64,000 nt of DNA from Symbiodinium natans (taxonomy: Eukaryota; Sar; Dinophyceae; Suessiales; Symbiodiniaceae), in assembly GCA_905221605.1 (NCBI GenBank), contig CAJNDS010002636.1:242001-306000 (forward strand), in the 5' to 3' direction. This document shows, piece by piece, positions 37,701 to 51,700 of this stretch. The position numbers were made by a program, and so were the translations under genes. The notes below the pieces were generated by a model, which did not search any database, had not been told where the DNA came from, and saw only the letters and a list, made by a program, of their open reading frames with translations. The first letter of the stretch is position 1, and every line of letters starts with the position of its first letter.

Positions 37701-40700
37701 ACAAATGGCCCGTCACACCTCTTCGAACCATGGTATGGCCACACTCCTTCATGAAAAACACTCCTCCGCCTGCTAGTTCTCGCATTTGCAGGCGCCGAGT
37801 GGCTGTGCCACAACGGGCCTAAACCCTAACCCCCAAAACCCTGAACCCTTGACCCTAAACCCTAAACTCTAAAACCTAAACTGGAGCTTGCCTCGATGAT
37901 GCACAGGTCATCACCCGGGTAGTTGTCGGGGTAGTTGCTGCTGGCAACGCAGTCGCCCAGAGCCAGGCAGGACCTGTAGGGTTTAGGGTTTTTAAGGTTT
38001 AGGGTTTAGGGTTAAGGGTCAAGGGTTTAGGGTTTAGGGATTAGGGAATCCTGAAGCCGCAAGCCCGAGTCCCAATCCTGGAAAAAAAGGGCCTCAATAG
38101 ACGTATATGTGTACTAGGCGAGACCCCAACACCCTTCGCTCTTGTTTCAACTGTGGACTTATGTCCGCTGTACCCCAGAACCCAACTCTAACTTTTCAGG
38201 CCCCTTTCGTATACCCGAAACGTGGCTCTTAGCCCCAAACCTCCACCATGAGCCAAAAACCCGAAGATGGAACAGAGTCTCGTGCCCAATGGGCTTCGTT
38301 TGAAAAGCACACAGATGGAACAAAGCTTTCGGGACATTCGCTGAAAAAGACGGCGGGCGAACCTTTCTATGGCGACACGCAAAAATGGCGTGCATGACTC
38401 TCAGCCGCCACGCTTTACGTTTGCAGACTTGCGGGCGGTCGATGGCATGCAGCATGCACTCAGGAGTTTAGACCGTGCGCACGCGGACGCAATTTGGCGG
38501 GTTGAAAGGCGGTTGAAAGCACGCGAATGGAGCAGAGTTTTCGTGCCACGGGTCAGCATAGTGTAGCAAGGCGTGCAGCACATGTTTAGCACCGTAGGTT
38601 GTCCGCACGCGGATGCTTTGGCGAAGGGACCGGGACTGACAGCACGCGGATGGAAGAATGCTTGTCTTGACATCGGTTGTCAAAGGGTCTTGGAAAACAG
38701 GCGGATGAACCTCTTCTTTGAGCGACACGCAAGTCAGAGGTTCCCTTGGAGGCTCCCTCTGAGCTATTGCGGAGGCTCCCAAGACCTCGGTTTAGTTTAG
38801 GGTTTCGGGTTGTGGTTTCAGGTATTTCGGGCTTAGGGTATTTGGGGTTTAGGGTATTTTGGGTTTAGGGTTTGCGGAAGGTTCGAGAGGGCGTTCCCGG
38901 AAGGGTCCGAGAGCCTTCTCGTGGTTGCGGAACTGGATTTGCACTCGATGGATTTTGGGGCCGCTCCCTGCTTCCAGGGCCCCCAGGTCCTGTGCAGTGG
39001 GGGGCCTGGGGGCAGACCGCTAAGCCCGTTAAGTGAGGTGTCCAATGTCCAATGGAATGGGCAAAACGGCTTTGGGTAGTACAACACTGGACTGTGCTAG
39101 GCGACTCTGGCTCGGCGACAGCCTCAAGGGTGCGCTGAAGCGCTAGTTCCTGCGGGGCCTGCTTGGTTTCGCCGACCGAATCGAGTCAGTTGTAGGGGGC
39201 TGCAGGGCTTCGATTGTTTGGGCATCTGCTGCTGGAAGCCCTGCACCTATGACTCTGAGCACCGCGCCCTCCTGTGACTTTGAAAGGAGGCTCCTCGCAG
39301 GGGAGATGTCGGGTTGAGGATTTACGGCCTGGCCAAGAGCTTCTGGGGAAGCAATATCAGGGGCAGTCCTCAGGGTGCAGGCATCAGAGTTTAGGGGTTA
39401 CGGCTTCTTGTTCTCGGGTGCATTTTCATACCACAAAGGTGCGTGAAAGCGAGCCCAAAGTCTCCAACCGTCATGTGCTTGCCAGCGCCTACATGCGAGG
39501 GTTTCAGGTTTGGGGATGAGGGTTCCACCACCCCCCCTGAGCAGAAACTGAGTTGAACTGGCAGCCGAAAATGAACAACTCACCCTTGGTGCCCATCAAG
39601 ACCCTCAAGCCAGATACCCCCTAAAAAGAAACAAACAAGGGCCACGTGCGCGGTATCAACCGCTACAAAGCGCTGAAACTCCACTGATCTCGTTCGGCCC
39701 GTTTTGAGGGCAGGTGGGCAAGGCATGGGAAACTTCCTAGACATCACACAACTCAGGGATGGTCAAACTTCAGTTGGCCACCCAGTACAGAAGGCGGCCC
39801 GAAGAATGCCTCGAACACGAAACCGGAAACCCAAAAACACACCACAAAAAAAAACGAAGGGGAACGTACTCGAGGGGCGCATCCCAGTCACGCACTCGGT
39901 GGGCTGTGCTTTGTTGGAAAGTCTGTGCGGAACATGGGAAAACAGGCAACGCAGTGTGAGGTCTAACGGTCTAACCACAAAGTTGGCACCTCCTCGAAGC
40001 AAATCTTCCAGCCGCGGCTGGCGACCAAAGAGTCCTGATTGTGTTTGACGCGTGGTGTTCCCAACTGTCACACGAAGCCTGCGACAATTTAGATCTAGTG
40101 CCCTGCCATTCTCGCAGCCTCAAGTCCCTGGCTGAAACTGGAGAGTGGGGAGGGGGAGGTATGCGGGTCATAGATTGTAGCACTGCAACATGTCAATGCC
40201 GCCCACACCCTTGCATCACAAGGCTGAGTGCAGTCGATCGTCGGAACTCCAGGTGACTGTTCCCTGTGGGACCACGCCGTCCGGCCCTATGAGGCCAGAG
40301 TAGTCTGCGCCGTTGACAGTGAGGATGTCATAGTCGGCTTCCGTGGAGAAGTCAAGCACTCGAATGGCGCGAGCGTTCCCAGATGCAACCTTACACCAGG
40401 CCGGTCGGGTCTTGTGGCTTAGGAGCGGGATGGTCGTCGACCATTTTTTGGCTCTCAATCAACGCATTGCATCCACATAGTCACGGGAACCCAGATTCAG
40501 GGATGAATTCTATCCTGGCTTTGACAGCCAATGTGGATTAGCCTCTCAGCCCCCCCCCCTGCCCCCACCCACCGGCTTTGAGTGGGCCACCTGGATTTGG
40601 CAAAGGTCATCGTCCGGGTATTCTCCGGGATAGTTGCTGCTTGAGATGCAGTCGCCCTCCGCAACACATGACCTCAAGGCGTTTAGGTCTTCCGGACGTT

Positions 40701-41300
40701 CAAACTGTGGTGAGTGCTCCTAGCAGAAGAAAAATCCATGGAGTTGCTCTGCACTGAGCTCCATGGTTTACACTGGAGTAGGCCCCACTCACACCCGAAA
40801 ACCCAAACAGCCCCAAAGCCAGCATGCGCGCTGCACTGGGAGTTCCCCGACCCCGAAAACTTGAAGCAAAAACTGCCGAAGCCCTTCCTGGCTAAAGACC
40901 CGATTGTTTGAGGGTTTAGGGATCTTGGGTTTTGGGTTTTCAGCCCCCCCCCCCGCCCACCCTTGAAGCCCAGCCCTGAACCTCCCTGGAACCCCAAAAG
41001 GCACCCCACAGCATCGGCTCTTTGGGGGCCCGGGCCCGGAGATGCTCCATGGCTCCTGCAAGGGTTGCACTACGACTGGGCCCCCCCAGAAAAGACAGCA
41101 AAAGAGTCAAGCGCGCGCGTCCATGTCTTCAATGAATTTGGTGTCCATGCCTTTGGATTTCACAAAGCCGCGACCGCGGGGAGAAACGGGGGTTTTCCCA
41201 GCTCAGTCGAAGGGGGGGGAAGGGGGGGGGGAAGGGGGGAAGGGGGGGGGGGGGGGAAGGGGAAGGGGGGGGGAGAAGGGGGGGGGAAGGGGGGGGAGAA

Positions 41301-41333
<33 letters not shown>

Positions 41334-42700
41334 AGGACTCTGAAACCTGGTTTCGGGGTGTAGGGCTCACTGTTGAGCGCTTCCCTAAGCCTTCAATCCC
41401 AGAAGGACCAAAAGGAACAGCCCCAAGCCTAAGGCTTCGCCCGGCGCCCACGCAGAACTGTTGGAAAAGGCCCTCATCGAGAAGTTTAGGGTTTAGGGTT
41501 TAGGGTTTAGGGTTTAGGGTTTAGGGTTTAGGGTTTAGGGTTTGCGAGGCGACCAAAAATTAGGGAAGTTCAGGGCTATTCCTGCAAGGCTCATGGCCCA
41601 ACCCACTCTGACCAGCAACGAAATCAAACACACCAACAACAAAAGTACAAACAATGCAACCACGAAACAAAGCAGCCAAAACTTCAAGCACACACAAACA
41701 ACCCAACAATGACACAAGCGAAAGCTCATGAATCCTGCGATGTGTTGCGCAGCTCTTGTCATCATGAAGATATCTGGGGGGGGGAGGGGGGACAACACTG
41801 TACATGTGCTAGAGCTTACAGCCTGCGGGACCCGTAGGGGCTCGTACAGAGGGTCGGGGCAAAGCCTCCAGGATTCAAGTACCGCTCAAAAGGCCTGCGC
41901 CACAGGAATGGAACCCTCCATCCTTACAAGGTGGGGGTGAACAAAACCAGTGGCAAGCAACAAAAACCCACTGCCGGTTTTAGGCTATTGGTGCGCCAAC
42001 CTCTGCCACCTCCGCCAAGCAGATCCTCAGCTCACCGGCACGATTCATTTCGCCCACCACATCCCGCCAACTAGGCATGACAGTGCATTCGTAAACTCCC
42101 CAAAACCGCATGGAAACCCGGGACTCCAACTCGAAACCCTGCGCCCCTCAAGCCCCGTAGCCGTAAAACCTCGGCACTGAGGCCCCCCGACGCTTCTATA
42201 TTGCAAAAGAAGTGTGTACATATATATATATATATGTATATAAATTATGCCGGCGAAGACCCCAAACAGTGAGGAGGGCCAGCCCGCAATCTAAGTGGCC
42301 CCCGCCAGAAGAGGCCAGAAGAGGCAGGAATTCGCGCGATCGAAACGCAACGGAATTCGCGCGAAACCACAGGAACGTAACGGAATTCTTGCGAAACCAC
42401 AGCGGGAGCGTCGAAACGAAGGCCCCACCCCACCGCGTGCACCGTTGCGGCCCGTAACCCAAGTGGCCCCCCACAGATGAGGCCAGAACAGGCCAGAAGA
42501 GGCCGGAATTCGCGCGAAACCACAGCGGGAGCGTCGAAACGCAACGGAATTCGCGTGAAACCACAGCGGAAGCGTCGAAACCAAGGCCCCGCCCCACCGC
42601 CGCGTGCGCCGTTGCGGCCCGCAACCAATTCCTTTACTCTGAATGTAAGAACCCCATTGTGCAAGCACTGTTTGGGGAACAAATGTATGCATGCGCGAAT

Positions 42701-42731
<31 letters not shown>

Positions 42732-45700
42732 GGATGTCCATGTACCATTGGTGACCTCCTTTTTCGAAAGGCGCGATGATAGCAACAATAAGAATTAAGC
42801 ACGAATGGAAATGGAAGGAGTAGCACTACACGTAATAACTGTACTCACGAATGCACCAGCAATATTGCAAGTATGAGTAACACTACTTAATCACCGCCGA
42901 AGCACTAGCAATACCAATACGTTTATTTAAGCTTATTTAGGCTGGCTTAATTTGTCCTAATTAAGGCCGCTGCTTTGCTGTACCAATAACTTTATTAAAG
43001 TTAAAGTAGGCTTAATTAATCCTCAAGGATATCGAGATGTGACACAGATAAGCAAGCTTATCTATTCAGGGAGGGAGGGTTCAGGGGGAGGGGTTGGTCC
43101 ATCTATAACACAATTGTTGTTTTCAGAGAACCGGTTTTCCGGTTACAAGCCCTGAGCCTAAACACTGCGACGATTGCAACTGCGACGATTGTAATTTGTT
43201 CCAGCTCGTTGCCCCGCCATAGCCGTACCCAGGGAGAAAACAATCATCCAAGCAAAGCCGAGCCAAGCCAAGAAGCCGCGCCAAGTGAGAAAAAAAAAGG
43301 TCCCAATTGCGAAATTGCGATATAATTCACCTAAACAGCGGAAACAGCAATAGCCGAAGGAGCAACCATAGCCGAATAGCTATTCATGAGATCATTATCA
43401 TAAATTGAAGTTGTGAGTATTCGGGCTAAGCGAAATAGTGTTGTTATAACGTAAAGAATCAAGAAAGACCGCCTTTGTTGTCATACATGATTGGAGACCT
43501 CAGTATTGTATATACACACACAATTGCCCTGCTCCAACCCCCCACACCCGAAGAAGCCGTGCAGAAAACGGGACATCGGGGCCCTAAACCCTAAACCCTA
43601 AACCCCAAACCCTAAACCCTAAACCCCAAACCCTAAACCCTAAACCCTAGAGCCCAGCTTCTTCCAGCCGCCGCTTCCGAACGATTCATCCTTAGAGTGC
43701 TGGGGCTCTTAGAGGAATTCGGGTCTCTATGGCAAGTTCTCTACAGGTCCAGTACCCTGAATCGCAAGGGTTTAGGGTTTAGGGTTTAGGGTTTAGGGTT
43801 TAGGGTTTAGGGTTTAGGGTTTAGGGCTTCCTTCGCAAAAGGATCATATTTTAGAGAAGTGAGCATCTAGAGCTTCCAGGAGTTCGCATTCGGGGAGACG
43901 CTAAGGCTTTTGGGATTCAGGGCTTAGCGCTTTCACTTGAGATTTTGGATTCAGGGCTGAAGGTTGAGGCTTCTGGGCTCGAAACCAACAGGGCCGTCCA
44001 AGAACTGGGATGCGCTGCCACCTGTGCCAACCAGATGCCGTTTCGAGGCATCCCAAGCCTGCAGCCCCTAGCCACTTTACTGGCCCACGCGTGCATGTAC
44101 GAATGTGCACGAGACACAACCTCCCAAAAAGGCCAGGTTCGGGCTACTGTGCTGCCCCGAGAGTCTGCACCCCACAAGATCGTCCCCTGGGGTGTCACGC
44201 CGCTTGGCCCACTGGTGCCAGAGAACTCTGCTCCGTTCACCGTGAGGAGATCAAAGTCTTGCTCCGTGGAGAAGGTCTCGACCCGGATCGCCCGCGTGTT
44301 GTTGGGGTCGACGGCTATCTGGCAGGCGTCCTGGGCATGGCAAAACTCCGCAAGGTAAGCAACAAAACCCCCCACCTTCCTTCCAGCAAGGTATCATCTT
44401 TCCCACGTGCAGCAGCGAAACATGGCCCCACGGAAGAGTTGCAATTGCCAGCAGTTACTCCCCTCTTCCCCTAATATTAAACCCACCCTACCCCCTAGGG
44501 TGTTAAAACAACATACACTACGACATGACGACACTGGGGGTGCTTAATATTGGGGGGTAGGGGGGGGTTTAGTATTAGGGGAGGGGGTTTACTGCAAAGG
44601 GACAGAGGGCGCAGACACAGGTCCGAGGATCATTGTCCGGGTAATTTGCCGGATAGTTGCTGCTGGCGATGCAGTCGCCCTCCGCGGTGCAGGACCTGAT
44701 GCATGTGGCTGTACCGGTACTCCCAGGGGCATGGATCATTTTCCGTGGTCCCTCACTTTCGCCGAGTTCAGGGTTTAGGGTTCCAGTTCTCAAAATAAAA
44801 TGAAGCCCAGCCGCCGCGGTACTTCATGTCCGGCCCCCGACACCCGAACATCCAAAAACACGCTGTCGAAACTTTCTTCAAGCTCCGCGCACGAAAGCCT
44901 GAAAACGACATGGAACCCAGCAATCTTCAGCACCTCAGGACCTGCATTTCCCCCCGAACCCTCAAGACCCGAACCCTCAAGAGCCCTTGCAGCTGTGGCT
45001 ATCCTGGCTAAGATTGGCTCAGCGCGGAGCCCCATGGTCACGCGCCAGGGCGGCTCCTGCTGCACGATTGTGGATGGGATGAGGGTGTAGGGCCTCTAGG
45101 GCTTTGGGGTTGAGGCTGGGGGTTGGGGGATGTTTGGGGTATAGAGTTCAGGGTGCAAGGCTTACCGTTTAAGGGCCAGAAGTCTACAAGGGACCCACCC
45201 CTCTACAGCTTCTGTGCGATGCTGGGAAAAAGGTGGGGGGGAACCTTGTAGGGTCTGAGGATGTGAATTCGGAGGGTTGAAGCGTTGGGGTCTGGGGCTT
45301 AAGCTTCTACACCTTATATAGACATCTTTCAATTCACTGGCCACAGTCTTGTACAAATTGTTAAGACCCAAGGGTCCAGTATGCCAGCGTAGACCCCAAA
45401 CAGTGAGAGATTACGTGAGCCCAGGCGAACGAAAGCGACAGTTTCGAAGATCGCGACGTTGAGGCAAAACAGACACGCCACTGGAATGCGCAGTTCCCTG
45501 CTACGGTTTCCCCCGCAGATGCCACTGCCCCGGAACCGCCGGAACCGGCACATCTGCAGCATCCTACGAAACCCCTGAGACACTAAGCCCTAAACAATAA
45601 ACCCCAAAGCCTAAACCCAGAGCCCAAAAGCTTTCTCCTGACCCCAACTTGATGTAAGGGACAGGCTTGGCACTCAGAGGCGAAAAACCATGGTTAGGGG

Positions 45701-48700
45701 CGAAGGGGATTTTTCTGCAGTCCTCTTCAAAGCAAATTCTCCATCCAAGGCCGCCGACAGATCCGTCCTGTTTCGCACGCAGTTCATACTCATGCCTTTG
45801 ACGCACAATCAAAGCCTGCCAGCCGGGGACATCGGGGGCGGGGTATGCTGGTGTTCGGGGGGACAGTCACGGGTACTCATCATGCCTTTTCGACGTATCA
45901 ACCAGCCCCACATCCCTTCTTTACCGTAGGACAAGCTCTTTTGTAGTGAATGCAGCCGATCGTCGGAAGACCAGGCCACTGTCCCCTCCGGAACCACGCC
46001 GGCGGGCCCTGCCCAGCCGGAGTAGGCGGCGCCATTGACGGTGAGCACATCGAAGTCTCTTTCTGTGTTGAAATCGAGCACTCGCACGGCGCGAGTGTTG
46101 CCAGAGGCAACCTTGAACAAGCGGTCTTTTGCTGGAGTGTCTTAAGGGGGCAAGTTTTTCTGCATGGGATCAAAAAAGCAAGTGGGTAAGGGCCTAACAT
46201 TCCGCTGGATAGGCTCCTTGTTACAGTGTAGAGTTCAAAAATGTAGTTGTGACTCTTCCAAAAAGCCTTCATTGCCACGTGCACAACCCTGCAATGCCTC
46301 CCGTCACACTTTAGGATGGTGCACGCATGCTGCAGCTGTGAAGCGACTTGGATCCGTGCCCTCCGAAATCCGGGTGCTTGGGTTTAGGGTTTAGGGTTTA
46401 GATGGGTTTAGGGTTTAGGGTTTAGGGTTTAGGGTTTCGGGTTTAAGGTTTAGGGTTTAGGGTTTAGGGTTTGGGATATCATCTGGACATCAGATGGATG
46501 GTGTGATTCATACGATCAAGACACCCCCGGCAAGGAGGCCCCATTTGTAGAACTCCCGCAGAAGCCACCAATTTGTGTGAGGGTTTCGGGCTTGGGCTTG
46601 GTGCGAGTCACCTTGATCTGGCATACGTCGTTGTCAGGGTACACGCCGGGATAGCCACTGCTTGCGATGCAGTCGCCCTCCACGGTGCACGACCTGGGGG
46701 GGTAAGACGTTCCCGATTAGAGGAGGTCTTCAAGCTGAACATGCCCCACCCCTGAACCGCGTGTCGTACGCCCCGAACCCCGAAGCTTTGGCAAGAAAAG
46801 CATTTTGCAGGAGAGGGAACCCTCAACCCCGAAACCTGAAACCTCCCTGAGCCTCCTACATACTACACCCTCTAAACCCTGCAAAAGACAAGACTGGACC
46901 CTGAAAACCCTAAACCCTAAACCCTAAACCCTAAACCCTAAACCCTAAACCCTACTTCTGTTCCCATGATGGTACCGGCTCCTGGGGGCCAGGCCCCATC
47001 ATCAGGCTCCAGGGCTCCTGCAAAGGGGGGCTCAGTGGGGGGGGGTTTAGGGTTTAGGATTTAGGGTTTAGGGTTTAGGGTTTAGGGTTTAGGGTTTAGG
47101 GTTTAGGGTTTAGGGGTTTGGGGGTTTGGGGGTTTAGGGGTTTAGGGGTTTAGGGCCTCATCTTGAGGGTTTCGGAGGGGCTGTTGACTCCTCGGAGGTG
47201 AAAGCGTGAAAACCTGTGGGTAAGGCTAAAAAAAAGCCGGCTATCCGGTACTTCCTACGTTCTCCAAATACCAGGGGGCCGAAACTTCGAGCTGAGTCGC
47301 AAGCAGCACGCCCTAAACCCTAAGCCCTAAACCAAAGGTGAGGTTTTGGGCAACATCTCGATCATGCGACCGCGCCTAAAAAGGAGATGTCGAAAGTCTC
47401 CCCCCTGGGGGGGGTCAAAAAAAAGCGGGGGGGGGTCAAAAAAAAGAGGGGGGGTCAGAAAAAAGCTGGGGGGGGGTTAAAAAAAAGACGGGCCCTACTT
47501 GATAGCTGAGCCTAAACACTCTTGTTATAATCAAGGCAAGGCCATTTTAGGGTTTCAGGTCTTGTTCAAAGAACCTATTTCAAGCGAGCCCAGGCAGGGA
47601 CCCCTAATTTGGAGATCCCCATTTGCAGTGGGGCTGTAGGGTAAGGATCCTAGTATTCCTGACATGTTCAAAGCATGCTGGCACAGGACCCTTCTTCACT
47701 TCTATCTAACAGGCTATACCTTGAGTTTCCTTTTTGGGCCGGCACAGACTTGAGACGATTCAGATTTTCTGCCTTGGGTTCCCTCTCAAGGGCCGATACA
47801 GGCTTGATATCTTGCGTTTCCTGGGCCGATGTAAACTGGATGCCTTGACTTTCCCTTTCTGGGCCGACGCAGACTCGATGCCTCGATAAAGCTGCCTTGA
47901 GTATCTCTTTTGGGCCGAGAATGTAGGGCTGAGGGCTTCGGGCGGGTAGCTCCAAACGCCCCTCCCAACTTGGCCTCTTAGGGTTTAGGGTTTAGGGTTT
48001 AGGGTTTAGGGTTTAGGGTTTAGGGTTTAGGGTTTAGGGTTTAGGGTTTAGGGTTTGGGGGTGGGGGGGCGATTGGGGCAAGCATCTCAGCAGCCTGTGC
48101 TGGTCACTCACACCTGTTTGCCATCGGTGACATGACCGACATGAAAAGCATGCCACAGAGCACCAGCGCGTTGCAACAAGCATTCCAAGCTCCAAAACCT
48201 CAACTCTGCCAAAACAACGCCCCTGTCGTCCTATGGCCAACCGCGATCCCCAGGGAATCAGAGGCAACCAGCAACGCAGAATTTAACGTGGAAGTAGATT
48301 CTGGCGTTCTTTATGTTCCATGTTGGTGTTGCTTGCGATGGCGCAGTAAAGTGGACATGAATCACTGTTTGCATGCTAGCACGGATGGAACGGAACAGAA
48401 AACTTTCCATACTAGAAGCACGACCCAGGGATTTCCTGTCAATCCGCCACCCCATTTGCAGACACAATGCTGGCATCATTGGTTCGGACAGGATTCGTAT
48501 GCATGGAAGCAAGCTTGCGGGGGGGGGGGGGGGGGGCCGTGCAAACACAATGCTCGCATCATGGGTTTGGAAAAGACTCGTGTAGCTTGCCCGGCTTTAG
48601 AAATGCACATTTGCAAACACAATGCTCGCATCATGCGAAAACTCTGCGGGAGAGTAGGCCTAGGCTCGAGGGCTTGGGGCTCAGGGCTTTGTTGGACCCA

Positions 48701-51700
48701 ACCTCGGCCGCCACCTCCTCCAAACCCAAGCAGATCCTCAGCTCACCGGTGCAACATCGCATCCCTGAGCTTCACATCTTAAACCCCAAGTGCCCAGTCC
48801 CCAAGAAACCCAAACCCAAAGAACCCCAAACCCAAGCCATGCACCCTATGCCCTTACAGGCCCTTACCCTTTACAATCCAAGCTCACCGCCCGAACTTTT
48901 TATGGGGAGGGAAGTGAAGGGAGCGCTGTTCTGGAGCCCAGTCTCTTCCAGCCGCTGCTGCCGACCGACTCATCCTAAGTCTCAGGATGCTTGGAGGGCT
49001 TATATAGAGGGCTTAGGGTTTAGGGATGTTTAGGGTTTAGGGTTTCGGGTTTCGGGTTTAGGGTTTAGGGTTTAGGGTTTTAGGGGACTTTTTTGGGGGT
49101 TGGGAGATGGTTTCTAGGGGTTCTAGTATGGGCTCATGGTGTGGGCTTAGGGGGCAGCCTCGTGCTCCAAGAGTTTTTAAGGCTTGGGTGGCTCCAGGTA
49201 ATGTTCCCCGCTACGATGTGCTGGGATGCTGTCCCCCCAAACACAGCCCCTTTTTTTAGGGAAGCTCGTACAGCCCTTTCTTAGGGGACTATCGTACCCC
49301 CCCTCTTGGAATCCCTGTTAAGGACTGTTTTCCTACAAGGGGGAGAAATGTGAGAAATTTCGGCTAGCTGCAAGGTCGAGGAGACGAAAATGAACACTGG
49401 GTGTCACTGGAGGCTGGGGGCCGCTCCATGAAGCGCCCCATGATTCCAGACCACGACCCCACAAAAGTCACAGCTTCGACCTTCTCAAGCGCTAGGAGCA
49501 GCAGCCGCAAAGTAAGAGGAAGGGCCAACAAAGTGGTGCGCGTGGCACTGTTGGACCCTCAGCCTTATAGGGTGGGATGTTCCCCCCTTGTGCTAACAGT
49601 CCTTAAGAGGGATCAAAGTAGGGGGTACAAAAATCCCTGTGAAGGACTGTTCGTCGAAGGGGGAACAATCCCAACTTATAAGCCTCAACCAGACATTCGA
49701 AACTGCTCTCGAAACCCTAGGGGCTGCTTTCGTCCCTGGGTTCAGAGTTTTGGGGATTCGGAGAAATATCAGCAATTCGTTGGTCCCTAAAACAATCTTA
49801 CGTTCTCCTTGCGCCCCAGAAGCTGCCAGCTGGCTTTCGGACTCTAGAACCCTGAATCCTGAAAGTCAAGATCCTGTGTAATTCTGGGCGCCATGGAGAT
49901 GTGATTGTGAAACGTAGACACGAACTCTACTAGTCTGGCCCTGTGAACCCAGAGGGCTAAAGGGTGCAGCCGAGCGTCTGCACCCCACAAGATCGTCCCC
50001 TGGGGTGTCACGCCGCTTGGCCCGTTCATGCCAGAGAACTCTGCTCCGTTCACCGTGAGGAGATCAAAGTCTTGCTCCGTGGAGAAACTTTCAACCCGGA
50101 TCGCCCGCGTGTTGTTGGGGTCGACGGCTATCTGGCAGGCGTCCTAGGCAAGGAGAGTCGTGTTCTCCAACCTAAACCGAAGACCCAAAACCTTAATCAG
50201 AAATGCCTCAATCTTCAGAGTTTCAGCAGGGCAATGACCGGGCACCTTCAAAGGCAAGAAACAAGCAACACAACCACCACCCCCCAACTGGTAAGTCCTC
50301 CTACTCCTGGCGCAGCGAAACACAGCGGCTGTGATTCTCGCTGAAGGGGCGCCATATAGCTGGAAGGACTGTATGGTAATTTGTCTCTCGGAGAAGCGGC
50401 CCAGGATTCAACACACACACACACACACTGTGCGGCCCGAGAAGCATTGTCCGGGTAATTGCCCGGATAGTTGCTGCTGGCGATGCAGTCGCCCTCCGCG
50501 GTGCAGGACCTGAGGCATCTGGGAGGAGGCTGAGCAGAGCGTTTCAGCGGCAAACTGTCTGAGAACGGCATGAGAGCACTCATGGGCACGTTCAAGTCAT
50601 GCAGCTGTCAATTCTTCAGGCTTCCTCACGCATGGAGAATCATACGTGCCCCGCTGAAAAAAAAAAGGCAGCGTTTACAAAAAGCTGACTGTCTTTCCAC
50701 TTCGAAGCCGCGACCCTGGAGATCTTGAAGCGCAAGCCCCCACACCCGAAGCCCTGAAATCATTCCGAACCTCTCTCGCGTAACAGCAAGGACCGAGCCC
50801 ACTGGTCACGCGCCAGGCTGGCTCCTGCTGTGAGCACTGCACGTTTCAGGGATTAAGGTATAGGGTTCAGGGATTAGATTGCCGGGCTTAGAGATGTGTA
50901 GGGTGAAGATTGCCAAGCTCCGGCCCGATGGGAGAAGGGCGAGACGTGATGATGTTCAGGGTTTCACCAAGCCGTTCTTAAGCAAACCTTCCAAGCACCA
51001 GGGACACTGCACTTCTACGCCCCCCTAAGTCCACACTAAGGTAGGTTATAAGCAGACTTATAGTTGGGGTTCCAAGTACCCATAAGCCCCTTTAAGCACT
51101 CAGGGCACGTGGCAGGCGTGAGGGCCCAGCCACGGCGCGCTCATGCGTTGCGAAGGGAGGTCAGAGGATGCCTAGGGGGAAGGGTGGGGATGGTAAAAAA
51201 GGGCGCTGTAAGGCTGTAGGGTGTTTTTTGGGTTTAGGGTTTCAGGGATTTAAGGGTTTAGGGTTTTAGGGTTTAGGACTTTTAAGGGTTTAGGGGTCCA
51301 AAGGGTACTAGGGAGCGTTCCCAAGGTCGGGATTTCGGTCTGGAGCCAGTCCTCTTCCCAGCAAAGCTTCCATCCAAGGGTGCCGACAGATTCGTCCTTG
51401 GTCACTTGAAGCGCTTGGATGAACAGCTTGGAAAATCGAAGCTTTTGTGGCGTGCTTGAGAGTGCAGCTCTACCTTTCTTCCTGCAGTAGTCCTGAGGTT
51501 TCTGACTTGGATTCTCAGCTGTGAAAGACCCCCCCTTGCACAATTCTACCTCATCATATGCGTCGGCAAAACTCGCTGGAATGAAAGACTGAACTCGGCT
51601 AGTGCCAGGCAGTTCTTTCCACTCCTTTTCCCGCATCTTAGAGCATTGGGCCCGGATCTTGGGATGCAAATTCTGTCAGTGGCGTCTGGGCGTTGGGGGG

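Larger units (their letters stand above)
40673..43654. other. Intronic block between CUB modules b and c
   Basis: It holds a G-rich low-complexity tract (41210-41335), a TTTAGGG array (41483-41545), a tandem repeat (42280-42625), AT-rich sequence (42830-43500) and CCCTAAA arrays (43580-43650). No exon was recognised. Confidence 0.5.
46694..48929. other. Intronic block between CUB modules d and e
   Basis: CCCTAAA at 46905-46952, TTTAGGG at 47045-47150, purine-rich repeats at 47400-47492, TTTAGGG at 47978-48058, and the 37.3-kb-type repeat at 48455-48640. No exon was recognised. Confidence 0.5.

Noticed and set aside
41203-41451. Pro-rich/Gly-rich ORFs
   Set aside because: They come from a G-homopolymer tract, probably also length-uncertain in the assembly.
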